64,000 nucleotides of DNA from Streptomyces noursei. Its GTDB lineage: Bacteria; Actinomycetota; Actinomycetes; Streptomycetales; Streptomycetaceae. Location of the stretch: positions 7,502,001 to 7,566,000 of the forward strand of contig NZ_CP070326.1 in assembly GCF_016917755.1 (NCBI RefSeq), written 5' to 3'. Made by a program: the position numbers and the translations under genes. Position 1 is the first letter of the stretch. Each line of letters starts with the position of its first letter. This document shows positions 8,811 to 18,288 of this stretch, one piece after another. The notes beneath the pieces were generated by a model that saw nothing but the letters and a program-made list of their open reading frames with translations, was not told the origin of the DNA and ran no database searches.

Positions 8811-9530
8811 ATGCCGGATGGGACTGTGGGGGCGGCCACGCGGCCAGGAGCGCCCGGGCAGGCCGAGCACGATGACGACGCGCAGGCCCGGCGGGCGCGG
8901 CGGGGCGGGGGGCTGATCGGCGGGCTGCTCGCGCCGTGGCGCGGACTGGTGCTGATGCTCCTGGGATGGACGGCGACTGTGGTCTCCTGGCTGCTGATCA
9001 CCGCGATCACCACGCTGTTCATCTGGGTCGGGTTCGCACTGGTCCCCTTGGTGGCGAAGGCGCTGAAAGGGCTGGCCGACTGCCAGCTCCGCCTGGGCCA
9101 GCGGTGGTACGGCGTTGGCCCCAGCAAGGGAGCCGGCTCGTGGGAGCGGCACCCTGGTGCGCTGGATGGGGCCGCCGACACTCCCGGCGTCCCTGGGCTG
9201 GTGAAGGGGGCACTGAGGGTGCTGAGCCGGCGCTCGACCTGGCGGGACTGGGCCTGGGCCCAGGTCTCCCTCGTTGCCAGCTGGTTCCTCGCGGTTGTCC
9301 CCCTCCTACTGTTCGCGTTGGGCCTCTTCGGTGTCCTGATGCCGGTCCTGTGGGACCCGTGGGTCTCCACCTGGGACAACAGCTGGTACGGCTTCATCCG
9401 GCTGGAGAGCGCCCGCTCGGCGAACTGGGCGGCCGGACTTGGCGTGGTGTGGCTCCTGCTGGGCCTTTGGATCGGACCGTACGCGCTGCGCGCCCAGGCC
9501 AAGCTGGCACGAGCGGTACTGGGTCGCTGA
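8811..9530 (+). CDS. Membrane protein related to sensor domains of actinomycete kinases
   Basis: A 239-residue protein with a charged N-terminus and two hydrophobic pairs: residues ~45-85 (LVLMLLGWTATVVSWLLI onward) and ~145-220 (ASWFLAVVPLLLFALGLFGV and GLGVVWLLLGLWIGPYAL). The layout matches the putative-sensor domain that precedes histidine kinases in Streptomyces, but no kinase domain follows. It could be an orphan sensor or a general membrane protein. A GGGGGCAC purine stretch precedes the ATG. Confidence 0.65.
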   Translation: MPDGTVGAATRPGAPGQAEHDDDAQARRARRGGGLIGGLLAPWRGLVLMLLGWTATVVSWLLITAITTLFIWVGFALVPLVAKALKGLADCQLRLGQRWYGVGPSKGAGSWERHPGALDGAADTPGVPGLVKGALRVLSRRSTWRDWAWAQVSLVASWFLAVVPLLLFALGLFGVLMPVLWDPWVSTWDNSWYGFIRLESARSANWAAGLGVVWLLLGLWIGPYALRAQAKLARAVLGR

Positions 9531-9738
9531 TACCCGAGGGTGCTGGGGCGATGCGTCGTGTAGTTGTCCGGGACGTGCCGGTTGGTGGGTGCAGACGACG
9601 ACGGCCGCCTGCTCTGGGAGCGGACGGCCGCGAAGGTCGGCAGGAGCGATCGTGGTCGAGTCCCGTGAGCGCGCCACTGCCCCCTGCCGAAGTGTCAGAT
9701 CCGTCGGGCTGTTCCGAGACGTGTGAGATGAGAGGCGC

Positions 9739-10686
9739 ATGCGACTGATCGCTGTTGAAGAGCACTTCCTGCCGTCCGAGCACGTGCGAGAGGTGATGGC
9801 CGCCCAGGGGCTGCCGCCCGCGGCGGTGGACCCGCTGGCCGATCTCGGCGCCGGGCGGGTAGCGGTGATGGACGCGGCCGGCATCGACATCCAGGTGCTG
9901 TCAGTGGTGGCTCCGGCCGCTCAGGAGGTGGCCCCGGCGCGTTCTGCCGACCTGGCGCGGGCGCTCAACGACCGTGCGGCCGAGGCGGTCCGTCAGTACC
10001 CGGGGCGATTCCGTGCGCTGGCGAGTCTGCCCATGCCCGACCCCGAGGCCGCTGCGGCTGAAGCCTTCCGCGCGGTGCGCGACCTGGGGTTCTGCGGGCT
10101 CATCATCAACGGCCACACCGGTGGCCGGTTCCTCGACGGCCCCGAGTTCGCCCCGGTCCTGGCGGCAGCGGAGGAACTCGGGGTTCCCGTGTACCTGCAC
10201 CCGACATATCCACCGGCTGCCGTCGCCGAGTCCTATGGAGCGGGCCTCGACCCGGCGGCCGCGGCGTTGTTGATGACCGCGGGGTGGGGCTGGCACGTCG
10301 AGACCGGCATGCATGTGCTGCGCATGGTGCTGGGCGGGGTGTTCGACCGGCATCCACTCCTGCAGGTCGTTGTCGGACACATGGGGGAGAATCTGCCGTT
10401 CTCCCTGCTGCGCGCCGACTCGGTCCTGAGCCGACTGCGACCGGGGCACGAGTCCGTCGCCGACACGGTGCGCTCCCACGTCCACCTCACGATCAGCGGG
10501 TACACCACCGTGGCCCCGCTGCAGTGTGCGTTGACGGTGTTCGGAGCCGATCGGTTGATGTTCGCCACGGACTACCCCTTCGGGGACCCCGCCCAGCACG
10601 CCGCGTTCCTGGAAACCGCTCCGCTCAGCCCCGAGGACCGTCACAAAGTCGCGCACACCAACGCTGAGCGGCTGTTCGGCATCTGA
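9739..10686 (+). CDS. Amidohydrolase-family decarboxylase-like protein (ACMSD/LigY group)
   Basis: A 315-residue TIM-barrel protein of the amidohydrolase_2 family. Visible metal and catalytic motifs are EEHFL at the N-terminus, YLHPTYP near residue 153, VVVGHMGENLPF near 210 and FATDYPFGD near 274. The group includes aminocarboxymuconate semialdehyde and 2,3-dihydroxybenzoate decarboxylases. The N-terminal EEH replaces the usual HxH, as in several dihydroxybenzoate decarboxylase-like members. The substrate is unknown. The gene stands alone and is followed by a hairpin terminator. Confidence 0.85.
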   Translation: MRLIAVEEHFLPSEHVREVMAAQGLPPAAVDPLADLGAGRVAVMDAAGIDIQVLSVVAPAAQEVAPARSADLARALNDRAAEAVRQYPGRFRALASLPMPDPEAAAAEAFRAVRDLGFCGLIINGHTGGRFLDGPEFAPVLAAAEELGVPVYLHPTYPPAAVAESYGAGLDPAAAALLMTAGWGWHVETGMHVLRMVLGGVFDRHPLLQVVVGHMGENLPFSLLRADSVLSRLRPGHESVADTVRSHVHLTISGYTTVAPLQCALTVFGADRLMFATDYPFGDPAQHAAFLETAPLSPEDRHKVAHTNAERLFGI

Positions 10687-10695
10687 GACCTGGTT

Positions 10696-10737
10696 CGGGG
10701 ACCGGCGCGGTGGCTGATGCTCCGTTTCCGGTCCCCG
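10696..10737 (+). terminator. Hairpin downstream of the amidohydrolase gene
   Basis: Perfect 10-bp arms CGGGGACCGG (10696-10705) and CCGGTCCCCG (10728-10737) around a 22-base loop, starting 10 bases after the stop codon. There is no U-tract, which is normal for Streptomyces terminators. Confidence 0.6.
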
Positions 10738-10916
10738 GCGCCGCAAGAGCGCGCGTGCGGTCCTGCGGTCCGAGCGACCGCTACAGCTCAGGCAGTGTGA
10801 CAGAGCCCGAGCTCATCGATACTGCGGCCCACTGACGTTCGTCCGCGCCTCCCGAACTGCCCGAGAGACGCTGCTCCTCGTCCGCAGCGGCGGGCTGAGC
10901 ACGGCGGCACGCGTGC

Positions 10917-11666
10917 TCATCGTGTGGCCTCGTTCAGCGCCGGGGCGGTGTGCTGGCCGGCGTGGGGGCGCGGGCCGATGACGCCTTCAGCGGCCAGTTG
11001 GTCGTGGACCTCGTCGACGAGCCCGTGCAGCACCTTGATCTGGGACTTGGTGAACAGCAGCACGGCGACGATCAGCACGATGCCTGGCAACTGGGACAGC
11101 AGGAACGACTCGTTGAACTTGTCGACGTCGAAGCTGTAGACGACGATCACGCGCAGCACGGCGTCGACCAGTGCGGCGAGACCGAACGCCGCCGTCACCA
11201 TGCGCTCACGAGCGCGGAACGGCTGGGAGCGCTCCCACGCCTGCTCATAGGCGACGGTGCGGTCGGGGTCGCCGTCGGTGGCCATGGGGGTGGCCGCCAC
11301 ATAGACCAGGGGCCGCCCGGCGACACAGGTAAGGAGCAGGTAGACGGCGGCGAGCAGGGTGTAGAAGGACGGCTTGGCGGCGATCAGTCGCGGATCGTCG
11401 GATATGAACAGCAAGGCGACGGTCAGCGCCATCTCCAGGACGACGAGCAGGCCGATGACGTCGAGTTTGCGCCGCTGAATGGTGTGGATCAGCGTCCACA
11501 CGCCACCCGCCGCGCCGGCGAGGGTCAGCGCCCAGACCTGACTGAAGCCGACCAGTTGGTGCAGTACGTAGAAGCCTGCGATGGGGATGACCAGGTCGAG
11601 CGCCATCGGGGCGAGGGCCCGGAACTTCCGTGCCGGGTCCGGTGACTTGGATGCCTGCGTGTTCAT
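10917..11666 (-). CDS. VC0807-family multi-pass membrane protein
   Basis: A 249-residue protein starting MNTQASKSPDPARKF, with about six hydrophobic segments (LAPMALDLVIPIAGFYVLH, WALTLAGAAGGVWTLIH, DVIGLLVVLEMALTVALLF, FYTLLAAVYLLLTCVAG, and two near the C-terminus). The pattern is that of VC0807/DUF3159-like proteins of unknown function. The ATG at 11666 follows AAGGGGGCCATC, a good ribosome-binding site, so it is preferred over an upstream start. Confidence 0.75.
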   Translation of the reverse strand: MNTQASKSPDPARKFRALAPMALDLVIPIAGFYVLHQLVGFSQVWALTLAGAAGGVWTLIHTIQRRKLDVIGLLVVLEMALTVALLFISDDPRLIAAKPSFYTLLAAVYLLLTCVAGRPLVYVAATPMATDGDPDRTVAYEQAWERSQPFRARERMVTAAFGLAALVDAVLRVIVVYSFDVDKFNESFLLSQLPGIVLIVAVLLFTKSQIKVLHGLVDEVHDQLAAEGVIGPRPHAGQHTAPALNEATR

Positions 11667-12104
11667 GTGATGGCCCCCTTGATGAGCTTTCCGGTGCAAG
11701 GCTGCGACATATCCGAAGTGCGCAGCAGCTGCTTAGGATTATCACGGAAACGCGCTGGTCAAAGGCCTGCGAGCACGAGAGTGGCGTTCGGGGTCCGGGG
11801 TTCGGGGTTCGGGGTTGGCAAGGGAGGGGAGGTACGGGTGGGTGCGGGCCGGAGAGGGCACTCCCGCGCCGCAAGGACCTCTATCGATGACGTCCTGGTC
11901 GTCGGCGGCCTCGTGCAGAGGGCTCCCCACGGCGACGGCACGGTTGACCGTCGACCCCTATGCTCCGGGCCAACGCAGCCCCGCCGGCCGCTGGTCGCCA
12001 TGGGTGTGGAAGGGGCCGCGGCATGACACCTGTTGTTCGCCTCCGTGGCCGTTCGACCGTTGCCTACGTACACCGCCTCCGAAGGAAGCGCGCGTAGAGG
12101 GTGA
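11667..12104. other. Intergenic stretch with a short tandem repeat
   Basis: About 440 bases between two minus-strand genes. It holds four copies of a GTTCGGG-type heptamer at 11786-11817. No open frame has a recognisable product. Confidence 0.5.
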
Positions 12105-13040
12105 TCAGGCGCTGGTGGGTGTCATTGTGGGGCACGCTTCGTCTTCTTTCTCGGTCCTTGCTGTGGTGGTGCGGTGGGTGCGTTCGATGGCCTGGCCCCA
12201 GTAGGTTCCGGCGATCATGAGCACGGCGCCGAGAGCGGCCCAGAGGGTGAGACGTTCGCCGCCGACGCTGATCCCGATGGCGACAGCCCAGATCGGCTCG
12301 GTGCCCAGCAGCAGGCTGGCCCGGCTGGCGGAGGTGCCTTGCACGGCCCAGGTCTGGGCGAGGAAGGCGAACACGCTGCAGAACAGGGCGAGATAGATCA
12401 GTTGGGCCCAGGTGGTGGCACTGCTGTGGACCAGGTCGGTCAGGTGGGTGAAGGCGAGCGGCAGGAACAGTGACGAGCCCATGATGGTCTGAACGGTCGT
12501 CAGGTGCAGCGGGTCCATGGGACGGCCCACGGTGAGCCGTCCGACGAGAGCGACGTGCCCGGCCCGGACGACTGCGGCGGCGAGCATCAGCACGTCTCCG
12601 AGCCGTGGTGCGTGCAGCCCCGTACTGGAAGTGAGCAGCCCGACGGCCACCACGCAGAGTCCGGCGGCGAGGAAGAACGTCCGCGGCAGCCGCCGGCTGC
12701 CGGTGCGGTCCAGCAGCGGTGTCAGCACGATGGTCAGGCTGATGATGAGCCCGGCGTTCGCGGCGCTGGTATGCGCCACCCCGTAGGTCTCCAGCACGAG
12801 CACGGTCGCCTGGGTGACTCCCAGCAGCGACCCGACGCGGACCTCCGCGCGGGTCCAGCGGCGCCCTTGGCGGCGGGAGGCGACCAGGGCTCCACACGCG
12901 AGCGCGGAGATCGCATACCGGGCGAACAGGACCGCCAGGACCGGGAGCGCGACGGTGGCGGTCTTGGCCGCGAGATAGCTGGAACCCCAGACCAGCGCGA
13001 CCAGGAGAAGTACCGCATCGGTGCGGCGGGCAACATGCAT
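12105..13040 (-). CDS. EamA/DMT-superfamily transporter
   Basis: A 311-residue protein with ten predicted membrane segments in two EamA repeats. The first begins LLLVALVWGSSYLAAKTAT; the second has AFLAQTWAVQGTSASRAS, LLLGTEPIWAVAIGISVG and a final segment around GAVLMIAGTYWGQ. Such proteins export amino acids or other small metabolites. It is transcribed away from a LysR gene with an 80-bp gap, the usual arrangement for a LysR-controlled exporter. The start at 13040 (MHVARR) lies next to a CTTGGGGG purine stretch. Confidence 0.88.
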   Translation of the reverse strand: MHVARRTDAVLLLVALVWGSSYLAAKTATVALPVLAVLFARYAISALACGALVASRRQGRRWTRAEVRVGSLLGVTQATVLVLETYGVAHTSAANAGLIISLTIVLTPLLDRTGSRRLPRTFFLAAGLCVVAVGLLTSSTGLHAPRLGDVLMLAAAVVRAGHVALVGRLTVGRPMDPLHLTTVQTIMGSSLFLPLAFTHLTDLVHSSATTWAQLIYLALFCSVFAFLAQTWAVQGTSASRASLLLGTEPIWAVAIGISVGGERLTLWAALGAVLMIAGTYWGQAIERTHRTTTARTEKEDEACPTMTPTSA

Positions 13041-13096
13041 GCCCCCAAGCTGCCTGACCAGTACGTTGAAGGCCATAACCAACTTCTAAAGCTGAG

Positions 13097-13113
13097 GTGT
13101 AGCGGCACTACAC
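13097..13113. promoter_or_regulatory. Candidate LysR-type operator
   Basis: Inverted repeat GTGTAG-N5-CTACAC in the 80-bp gap between the divergent EamA and LysR genes. It matches the T-N11-A layout of LysR-type regulator boxes and lies 8 bp before the LysR GTG start. Confidence 0.55.
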
Positions 13114-13120
13114 TGTCAGG

Positions 13121-14026
13121 GTGGATGAACGGCAGCTGCGCATCCTGCGCGAACTGGGAGACCTGGGCAGCGTCAGCGCCGTCGCCGAGGCACTGCACGT
13201 GACGCCTTCCGCGATCTCGCAGCAACTGCGGTTGCTGCAGCGCTCGATCCCCGTCCCGCTCACCGAGCGCGCCGGACGCCGGGTGGTACTGACCGACGCC
13301 GGGCAGGCCCTGGCCGCGGCGGCCATCAAGGTCGAGACCGCCCTGGCCCAGGCCCGGCACACGATCACCGACTTCGCCGAACAACCCGACGGCGACGTGT
13401 CGGTGGCCGCGTTCCACAGCGCAGCGTCCGCGTTCTTTCCGCTCCTACTGCGCAGCCTCGTCGGCCCCGGACGCCCCCGCCCGGCGCTCGCCGATGAGGA
13501 CGTCGCCCAGGACCGCTTCCCCGCCCTCACCCGTCACTACGATCTCGTGCTCGCCCACCGCCTCGACCACAGCCCGCCATGGCCACGCACCGTGACCTCC
13601 ACCACGCTGCTGCGCGAACCCCTCGACGTCGCCCTGCCGGCCGGCCATCCGCTGGCGTCCAAGCCGCTGCTTACGCCGCGGGACGTGGCGGACCAGCCGT
13701 GGATCACGGTGCACGACGGCTTCCCGCTGATGTCCACCATCGAGGCCATCGCCAGCGTCGCCAACCGCCGACTCGACATCGTCCACCGCATCAACGAATT
13801 CGCGGTAGTCGCCGTGGCCGTCGCCGCCGGCGGCGGCCTCGCGCTGATGCCCCGCTGGACCACTCGGCCGCACCCCGACGTCGTCCTCAGGCCGCTGAGC
13901 GGAGTACACGCCCGACGCGACATCGACGTCCTCCACCGGCCCGAGCGCACCGCCCGAAACGCCGTCCGAACAGTCCTTGCCAAGTTGCACCGCGCCGCCG
14001 CACAGATCCAGGGCCACGACCGCTGA
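13121..14026 (+). CDS. LysR-family transcriptional regulator
   Basis: A 301-residue protein. The N-terminal winged HTH is DERQLRILRELGDLGSVSAV then HVTPSAISQQLRLLQ, followed by a periplasmic-binding-protein-like effector domain (VAAFHSAASAFFPLLLRSL and LREPLDVALPAGHPLA). The GTG start is at 13121. It probably controls the divergent transporter and itself through the palindrome between them. The effector is unknown. Confidence 0.88.
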   Translation: MDERQLRILRELGDLGSVSAVAEALHVTPSAISQQLRLLQRSIPVPLTERAGRRVVLTDAGQALAAAAIKVETALAQARHTITDFAEQPDGDVSVAAFHSAASAFFPLLLRSLVGPGRPRPALADEDVAQDRFPALTRHYDLVLAHRLDHSPPWPRTVTSTTLLREPLDVALPAGHPLASKPLLTPRDVADQPWITVHDGFPLMSTIEAIASVANRRLDIVHRINEFAVVAVAVAAGGGLALMPRWTTRPHPDVVLRPLSGVHARRDIDVLHRPERTARNAVRTVLAKLHRAAAQIQGHDR

Positions 14027-14474
14027 GCCACACCGCTACCGGCATCGCTACCGGTATCGGTATCGGCATCGGCATCGGTGTGCACATGCCGAGTGAGGAA
14101 CAGCTGGTAGCGATCAGACGGCCTTCGCCAGTGACTGTCTGCGCGAAGTTGTCGCCCATGACTGTCTGCGCGGAGTTGTCCAGAGCTCCTTACGGGCCTC
14201 GATGCCGAGCTGTGCGGCCCGGGCTCGACCACCGACCACGGCACGTCCAACCGACCACGGCAGGTCCAGCGGATCATCCACCAGGACCCCGCCGACGTAC
14301 CTCGCCGTGCACATCTGCACCGCGAAGCCGAGCTGGTGGTGCGACGTCCGCCGCAGCGCGATCAGATCCCGATCGACGTCGTCCCAAAGGTGGCCCAGAG
14401 CTCGACGGGACGCGGGCGGATCCCCTGGGGGAAATGGGCGGCGGAGTCCCGAGTCCCCTTGGTACGGTGCACCG

Positions 14475-14903
14475 ATGTCAGCGATCAAGAGGTTCCAAGT
14501 CACCTTTGACTGCGCAGAACCTGAGCGCCTCGCTCGATTCTGGTGCGAGGTGTTGGGGTACGTCGTACCGCCGCCACCAGAGGGGTTCGCCACTTGGGAT
14601 GATTTCAAGCGTTCGCAGTCACCTGAGGAGCGGGATTCATGGTTCGCCTGCGTTGATCCCTCAGGTGTGGGCCCGCGACTGTACTTCCAGCGCGTCCCCG
14701 AGGGGAAGGCCGTCAAGAACCGGGTGCATCTTGATGTACGGGTCGGCACCGGACTCGTGGGTGAAGAACGCCTCGCCGTACTTGAGGCCGAATGCGCACG
14801 GCTGGTCCCGCTCGGCGCCGTGCACGTGCAGACGCTGTACGACGGCAATGATTCGTGCATCCCGATGCTGGACATCGAGGGCAACGAGTTCTGTATCGAC
14901 TGA
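14475..14903 (+). CDS. VOC (glyoxalase/bleomycin-resistance) family protein
   Basis: A 142-residue protein beginning MSAIKRFQVTFDCAEPERLA. It has the Streptomyces glyoxalase-like pattern FWCEVLGYVVPPPPEGFATW, RLYFQRVPEGKAVKNRVHLD, a central VRVGTG and a C-terminal MLDIEGNEFCID. These are two beta-alpha-beta-beta-beta modules. The HLD and NEFC positions carry the usual His/Glu metal-ligand sites. Function is not assignable within the family. The ATG at 14475 was chosen for homology over an upstream in-frame GTG. Confidence 0.82.
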   Translation: MSAIKRFQVTFDCAEPERLARFWCEVLGYVVPPPPEGFATWDDFKRSQSPEERDSWFACVDPSGVGPRLYFQRVPEGKAVKNRVHLDVRVGTGLVGEERLAVLEAECARLVPLGAVHVQTLYDGNDSCIPMLDIEGNEFCID

Positions 14904-14905
14904 AG

Positions 14906-15091
14906 GTATGGGGCGGGAGTTATGAAGGTCAGGGTGCAGAGGGAGCCCGCTGCCACGATGTCGTCGAGGAATTCGTCGACGGAAACGTTCCCCCAGGTTC
15001 CCTTCTCGTCCGGGTGCTGTGCATTGATCGATACGACGGCGTGGTCGTGCAGCAGCGGCTGGCCGGACCTGGACTCGTAATGCCGGAACAC
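14906..15091 (-). pseudogene. Fragment of a TrwC/MobF-type conjugative relaxase
   Basis: About 60 residues read VFRHYESRSGQPLLHDHAVV followed by WGNVSVDEFLDDIVAAGSL. This matches the metal-binding HxDxxH-type region (H-x-H cluster) of actinomycete TrwC-like relaxases. Upstream the frame hits TGA within ten codons, and downstream the homology ends abruptly. It is an isolated relic of a conjugative element. Confidence 0.55.
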
Positions 15092-15476
15092 CGCGCTGAT
15101 CAGCCGCCTTCACCGGGGCGCGGTTCCTGCCGCCGCTCCCCAGCGGTTCTGTGCGACCCAACCGCCCGATCACTCCCTCGTGCTGGTCCGGCAGTCGCTC
15201 GGAGTACAGCGGTACTCATCTGTCGGCAGGTACGCCTCGATCACATTCCGCTGTCATCGGTGAGTTGCCTGCGCGTCACACGCGGCGTCCTACCAGATTC
15301 CGCCCTGCCCGGGAACGAAACCCGTGATTGATCACAACCTCACACAGTCCCTGGTTGCAGTATGAGTTCGAGGCCCCTGAGCCCCACCCATGGCGTAGAC
15401 CACTTCCGTCACGCGATACTGCAGCGGTCCGGCAGTACGCGTACGCCCCCACAGCGACGGAAGGACCCCAAGTCCC
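15092..15476. other. Intergenic stretch with no recognisable gene
   Basis: About 385 bases between the relaxase remnant and the pyroglutamyl-peptidase gene. No recognisable frame was found; GACGGAAGGACC shortly before 15477 could serve as a ribosome-binding site. Confidence 0.4.
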
Positions 15477-16670
15477 TTGAATTCCCTACGTGTTCGGATC
15501 GGCATCCTCGGAATGGCCCTGCTGGCAGGTCTGGCGGGCCTGGCGGTACCCGCGACCGCGGCGGCGGCCCAGGCCGCTCAGGGCGCCCCGACCCCGACCG
15601 TCGAGGAACAGCGCCTCGACAAGGCGATACCGCAGGAGATACTGCGACGCTCCGGATTCGACTCCGTGGCCCCGGACTTCGTCCGCGACCTGGCCCGGAC
15701 GCACTCCTTTGAGCAGGCCCGCGGCATCGTCGTGCGGGACGGTACGGCGCTGTGGCGGCGCGCCGTCGGCTGGGCGCAGGGACGGGGCCCCGCGGGCGGC
15801 GACCTCGGTCGGGACGACGACCGGCCGCTGTACTGGGCGCGGCTCGGGATGACGCGGGACGTGCGCAGGTGGGAGCCGGGTTTCGGGCTCAGTGACGCGC
15901 AACGCTCTACCTTGTTGGAAGAGTTGGAGCGGACCTCGCGGGGCCAGAGCGACATCCGCTACCCGTCGCGCGCCACGGGCATCAAGCGCATTCTCGTCAC
16001 CGGCTTCGACCCGTTCACACTGGACCGGGACATCAGGATCTCCAACCCGTCCGGGGCCGTCGCGCTCGCTCTCGACGGCACGGTGATCCAGACCAACTCC
16101 GGTCCGGCCCGCATCGAGGCCGTTACGTTCCCGGTGCGCTGGCAGGACTTCGCGAAGGGGACGGTGGAACGGACGCTGGCGCCGTACCTGCCGAAGGTCG
16201 ACCTGTACACGACGGTGAGCCAGGGCCGGGTGGGCCGCTTCGACGTCGAGCGGACGAACGGGGCCTGGCGCGGCGGGTACCCCGACAACGACAACATCAG
16301 CAGCACTGGGAGCATTCCGGTCGCCGCCCCGGCCACACAGCCGCAGTGGACGACGACCACCCTCCCCTACAAGGCGATGGTGACCGCGCGCACCGGCCGG
16401 TTCCCGAGCTATGACCACACCGAGGTCACCGAGATCCCGGCCGGGAGCACCGAACCCGTCGTACGCCCCGACGGCCCCACCCCGCGCTCCACGGCTCGTG
16501 AGGGCGGCGGCGGCAACTACCTCTCCAATGAGATCGCCTACCGCGCGACCCTGCTGCGCGACCGGCTGGGCCTACACGACACGCTGCCAGGCGGGCACGT
16601 GCACACACCGGTGCTCCAGTTCGGCGCCGGCAACACCGGGGGCTTTCCCCTTGATCGTGGACACCGGTTG

Positions 16671-17567
16671 TCATGCGGCGGTGGCCAGCGTAGTTGATCG
16701 CTGCTCGTAGGCGATCGGGCTGATCTGGCCAAGGCGGGAGTGCCGTCGCCGGGTGTTGTAGCGGGTCGCCCAGCGAAAGACCGCGAGGCGAGCCTCACGG
16801 GCCCCGTTCCACCGCTTCCGTCCCTGGAGCGTCTCGCGTTTCATGGTCGCGTTCAGGCTCTCCGCGGCGGCGTTGTCCGCGCTCGTGCCCACCGCGCCGC
16901 GTGACCTGGTCACGCCGAGCGCCGAGCAGACCAGGGCGAACTCCTTCGACACATATTGCGCCCCGTTGTCGCTGTGGAAAATCGCCCCTCGCAGGCCGCC
17001 GGTGCCACGGGCCGCCGCGGCGGCCCTCAGTGCGTCGGTGACCAGGGAGGTGCGCATGTGGTCGGCGATCGACCAGCCTGCCAACCGCTTCGAGTGCAGG
17101 TCCAACACCGTTGCCAGATAAAGGAATTGGCCATTTCCAACAGGGAGGTAGGTGATGTCCCCCACGTACTTGGTGTTCGGCGCCTGGGCGGTGAAGTCGC
17201 GCCGCAGCAGGTCCGGCACCGGCGTCGCCGAGGGCTCGGGAATGGTGGTGCGCACCTTCTTGCGCAAATGCAGCCCGACGATGCGGAACTTGCGCATGAC
17301 GCGCTCGACACGCTTGTGGTTGACCGGCCTCCCAGCATCCTTCAGCTCGGCGGTGACGCGCGGGACTCCGTAGGTGCCGTCCGATTCCCGGTGGATCCGG
17401 GCGATGCGCTCGGCGAGCTCGGCGTCCGCCTTTCTCCGGCCGGCCCGCGTTTCCGCGCCGGCCAGCCACCGGTAGAAGCCGGACCGAGAGACCTGCAGCA
17501 TCCGGCACAGCCGCTTGACGCCGAAGGCGTCACGGTGATCGTCGACGAACTGGAAGCGGCTGCTCAC
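16671..17567 (-). CDS. IS3 transposase OrfB (rve integrase core)
   Basis: A 298-residue protein with the IS3 OrfB layout: an HTH_21 region (VSRSGFYRWLAG then RESDGTYGVPRV) and an integrase core with DDE residues in YVGDITYLPVG, FHSDNGAQYVS and the ESLNATMKRE Glu. It overlaps orfA by 4 bp, so expression is probably by ribosomal frameshifting or coupling. It appears intact. Confidence 0.92.
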   Translation of the reverse strand: MSSRFQFVDDHRDAFGVKRLCRMLQVSRSGFYRWLAGAETRAGRRKADAELAERIARIHRESDGTYGVPRVTAELKDAGRPVNHKRVERVMRKFRIVGLHLRKKVRTTIPEPSATPVPDLLRRDFTAQAPNTKYVGDITYLPVGNGQFLYLATVLDLHSKRLAGWSIADHMRTSLVTDALRAAAAARGTGGLRGAIFHSDNGAQYVSKEFALVCSALGVTRSRGAVGTSADNAAAESLNATMKRETLQGRKRWNGAREARLAVFRWATRYNTRRRHSRLGQISPIAYEQRSTTLATAA

Positions 17568-17851
17568 CAGCTGGTCTCCGCCGCAAAATACTTCGCGGCC
17601 CTCCGCAGGATCTCCCGCTCGAGTTCGAGTTCCTTGACCCGCGCTCGCAGCTGCCGGTTCTCCTTCTCCATCGCGGTGGCCTCCACGGCCCCGGGCTGGG
17701 CAGCCTGCTCGGCATCCCGCACCCAGGTGCGGAGCGTCTCGTGGTTGACGCCCAGGTCCTTGGCCACCGACGCATACGTCCCACCCGGCCTCGAGTGGTA
17801 CAGCGCGACGGCATCAGCCCGGAACTCAGGCGCGTACTTCGACGTCCCCAA
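17564..17851 (-). CDS. IS3 transposase OrfA (HTH)
   Basis: A 95-residue protein. It has an HTH_Tnp_1 domain (KYAPEFRADAVALYHS, then VAKDLGVNHETLRTWVRDAE) and a leucine-zipper-like C-terminus (MEKENRQLRARVKELELERE). It ends in the overlap with OrfB and appears intact. Confidence 0.92.
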   Translation of the reverse strand: MGTSKYAPEFRADAVALYHSRPGGTYASVAKDLGVNHETLRTWVRDAEQAAQPGAVEATAMEKENRQLRARVKELELEREILRRAAKYFAAETSW

Positions 17852-18069
17852 CGGGAACTCCTGTCCTATGGATCATCACAATCCAATGATCAGGGTGTCC
17901 ACGATCAAGGGGAAACGCCCCCGATCCGGCGACCGGAAAGATCACGGATCCGCAGTTCGTGCAGAACCGGCTGGACATCATTGCGCAGCTGCGGTCGGTC
18001 CTGAGGGTGGCGGCGAATTCGGCACTGAAGTGACGTCGTCCGCGCCCGTGTTCCCGTCGCGTCGCGAGG

Positions 18070-18288
18070 TTAGTGGGTGTCGCTGGTGTGGTGGGGCCGG
18101 GTGCGGCTCCACCATCGGACGCCGAGTCCCCAACCGATCAAGATGATCAGTGCGAGGAGTTTTCCTTGCCATTGCGAGACGGCGCTGAAGGTAAAGCCGC
18201 CGATGGCGGTGCCGATCAGAGTCAAGGCGAGGACGGTATAGGTGTGCGCATCGGTGCCGCGCTGGTTGTATTGCTTCACGTGTACCAA
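18070..18288 (-). CDS. Small two-segment membrane protein
   Basis: A 72-residue protein with two hydrophobic stretches (TYTVLALTLIGTAIGGFTF and LLALIILIGWGLGVRWW) separated by a short QWQGK loop. The hydrophobic pattern and a GTG start preceded by a GTACGCTTGG sequence support a real gene, but there is no family assignment. It lies between the split peptidase gene and a gene on the other strand. Confidence 0.5.
   Translation of the reverse strand: MVHVKQYNQRGTDAHTYTVLALTLIGTAIGGFTFSAVSQWQGKLLALIILIGWGLGVRWWSRTRPHHTSDTH

Larger units (their letters stand above)
16644..17915 (-). mobile_element. IS3-family insertion sequence
   Basis: The ends are 22-bp inverted repeats: TTTCCCCTTGATCGTGGACA CC at the left and the complementary sequence ending GATCAAGGGGAAA at the right. 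They enclose 1272 bp with the orfA/orfB pair typical of IS3. No clear target duplication is visible next to these ends. It is inserted within the C15-like gene. Confidence 0.88.
15477..18033 (+). pseudogene. Secreted pyroglutamyl-peptidase (C15)-like gene split by an IS3 element
   Basis: From a TTG start at 15477 the frame encodes a signal peptide (RIGILGMALLAGLAGLAVPA then TAAAA), a ~130-residue spacer, and a C15-like domain (KRILVTGFDPFTLDRDIRIS, AVTFPVRWQDF, GGGNYLSNEIAYRATLL). At GAGNTGG it runs into an insertion sequence (16644-17915). The gene resumes at 17916 with APDPATGKITDPQFVQNRLD and ends at TGA 18031-18033. The His of the C15 triad lies at the break (HVHTPVLQFG). Removing the element restores one continuous frame, so the insertion looks recent. 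Confidence 0.8.
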
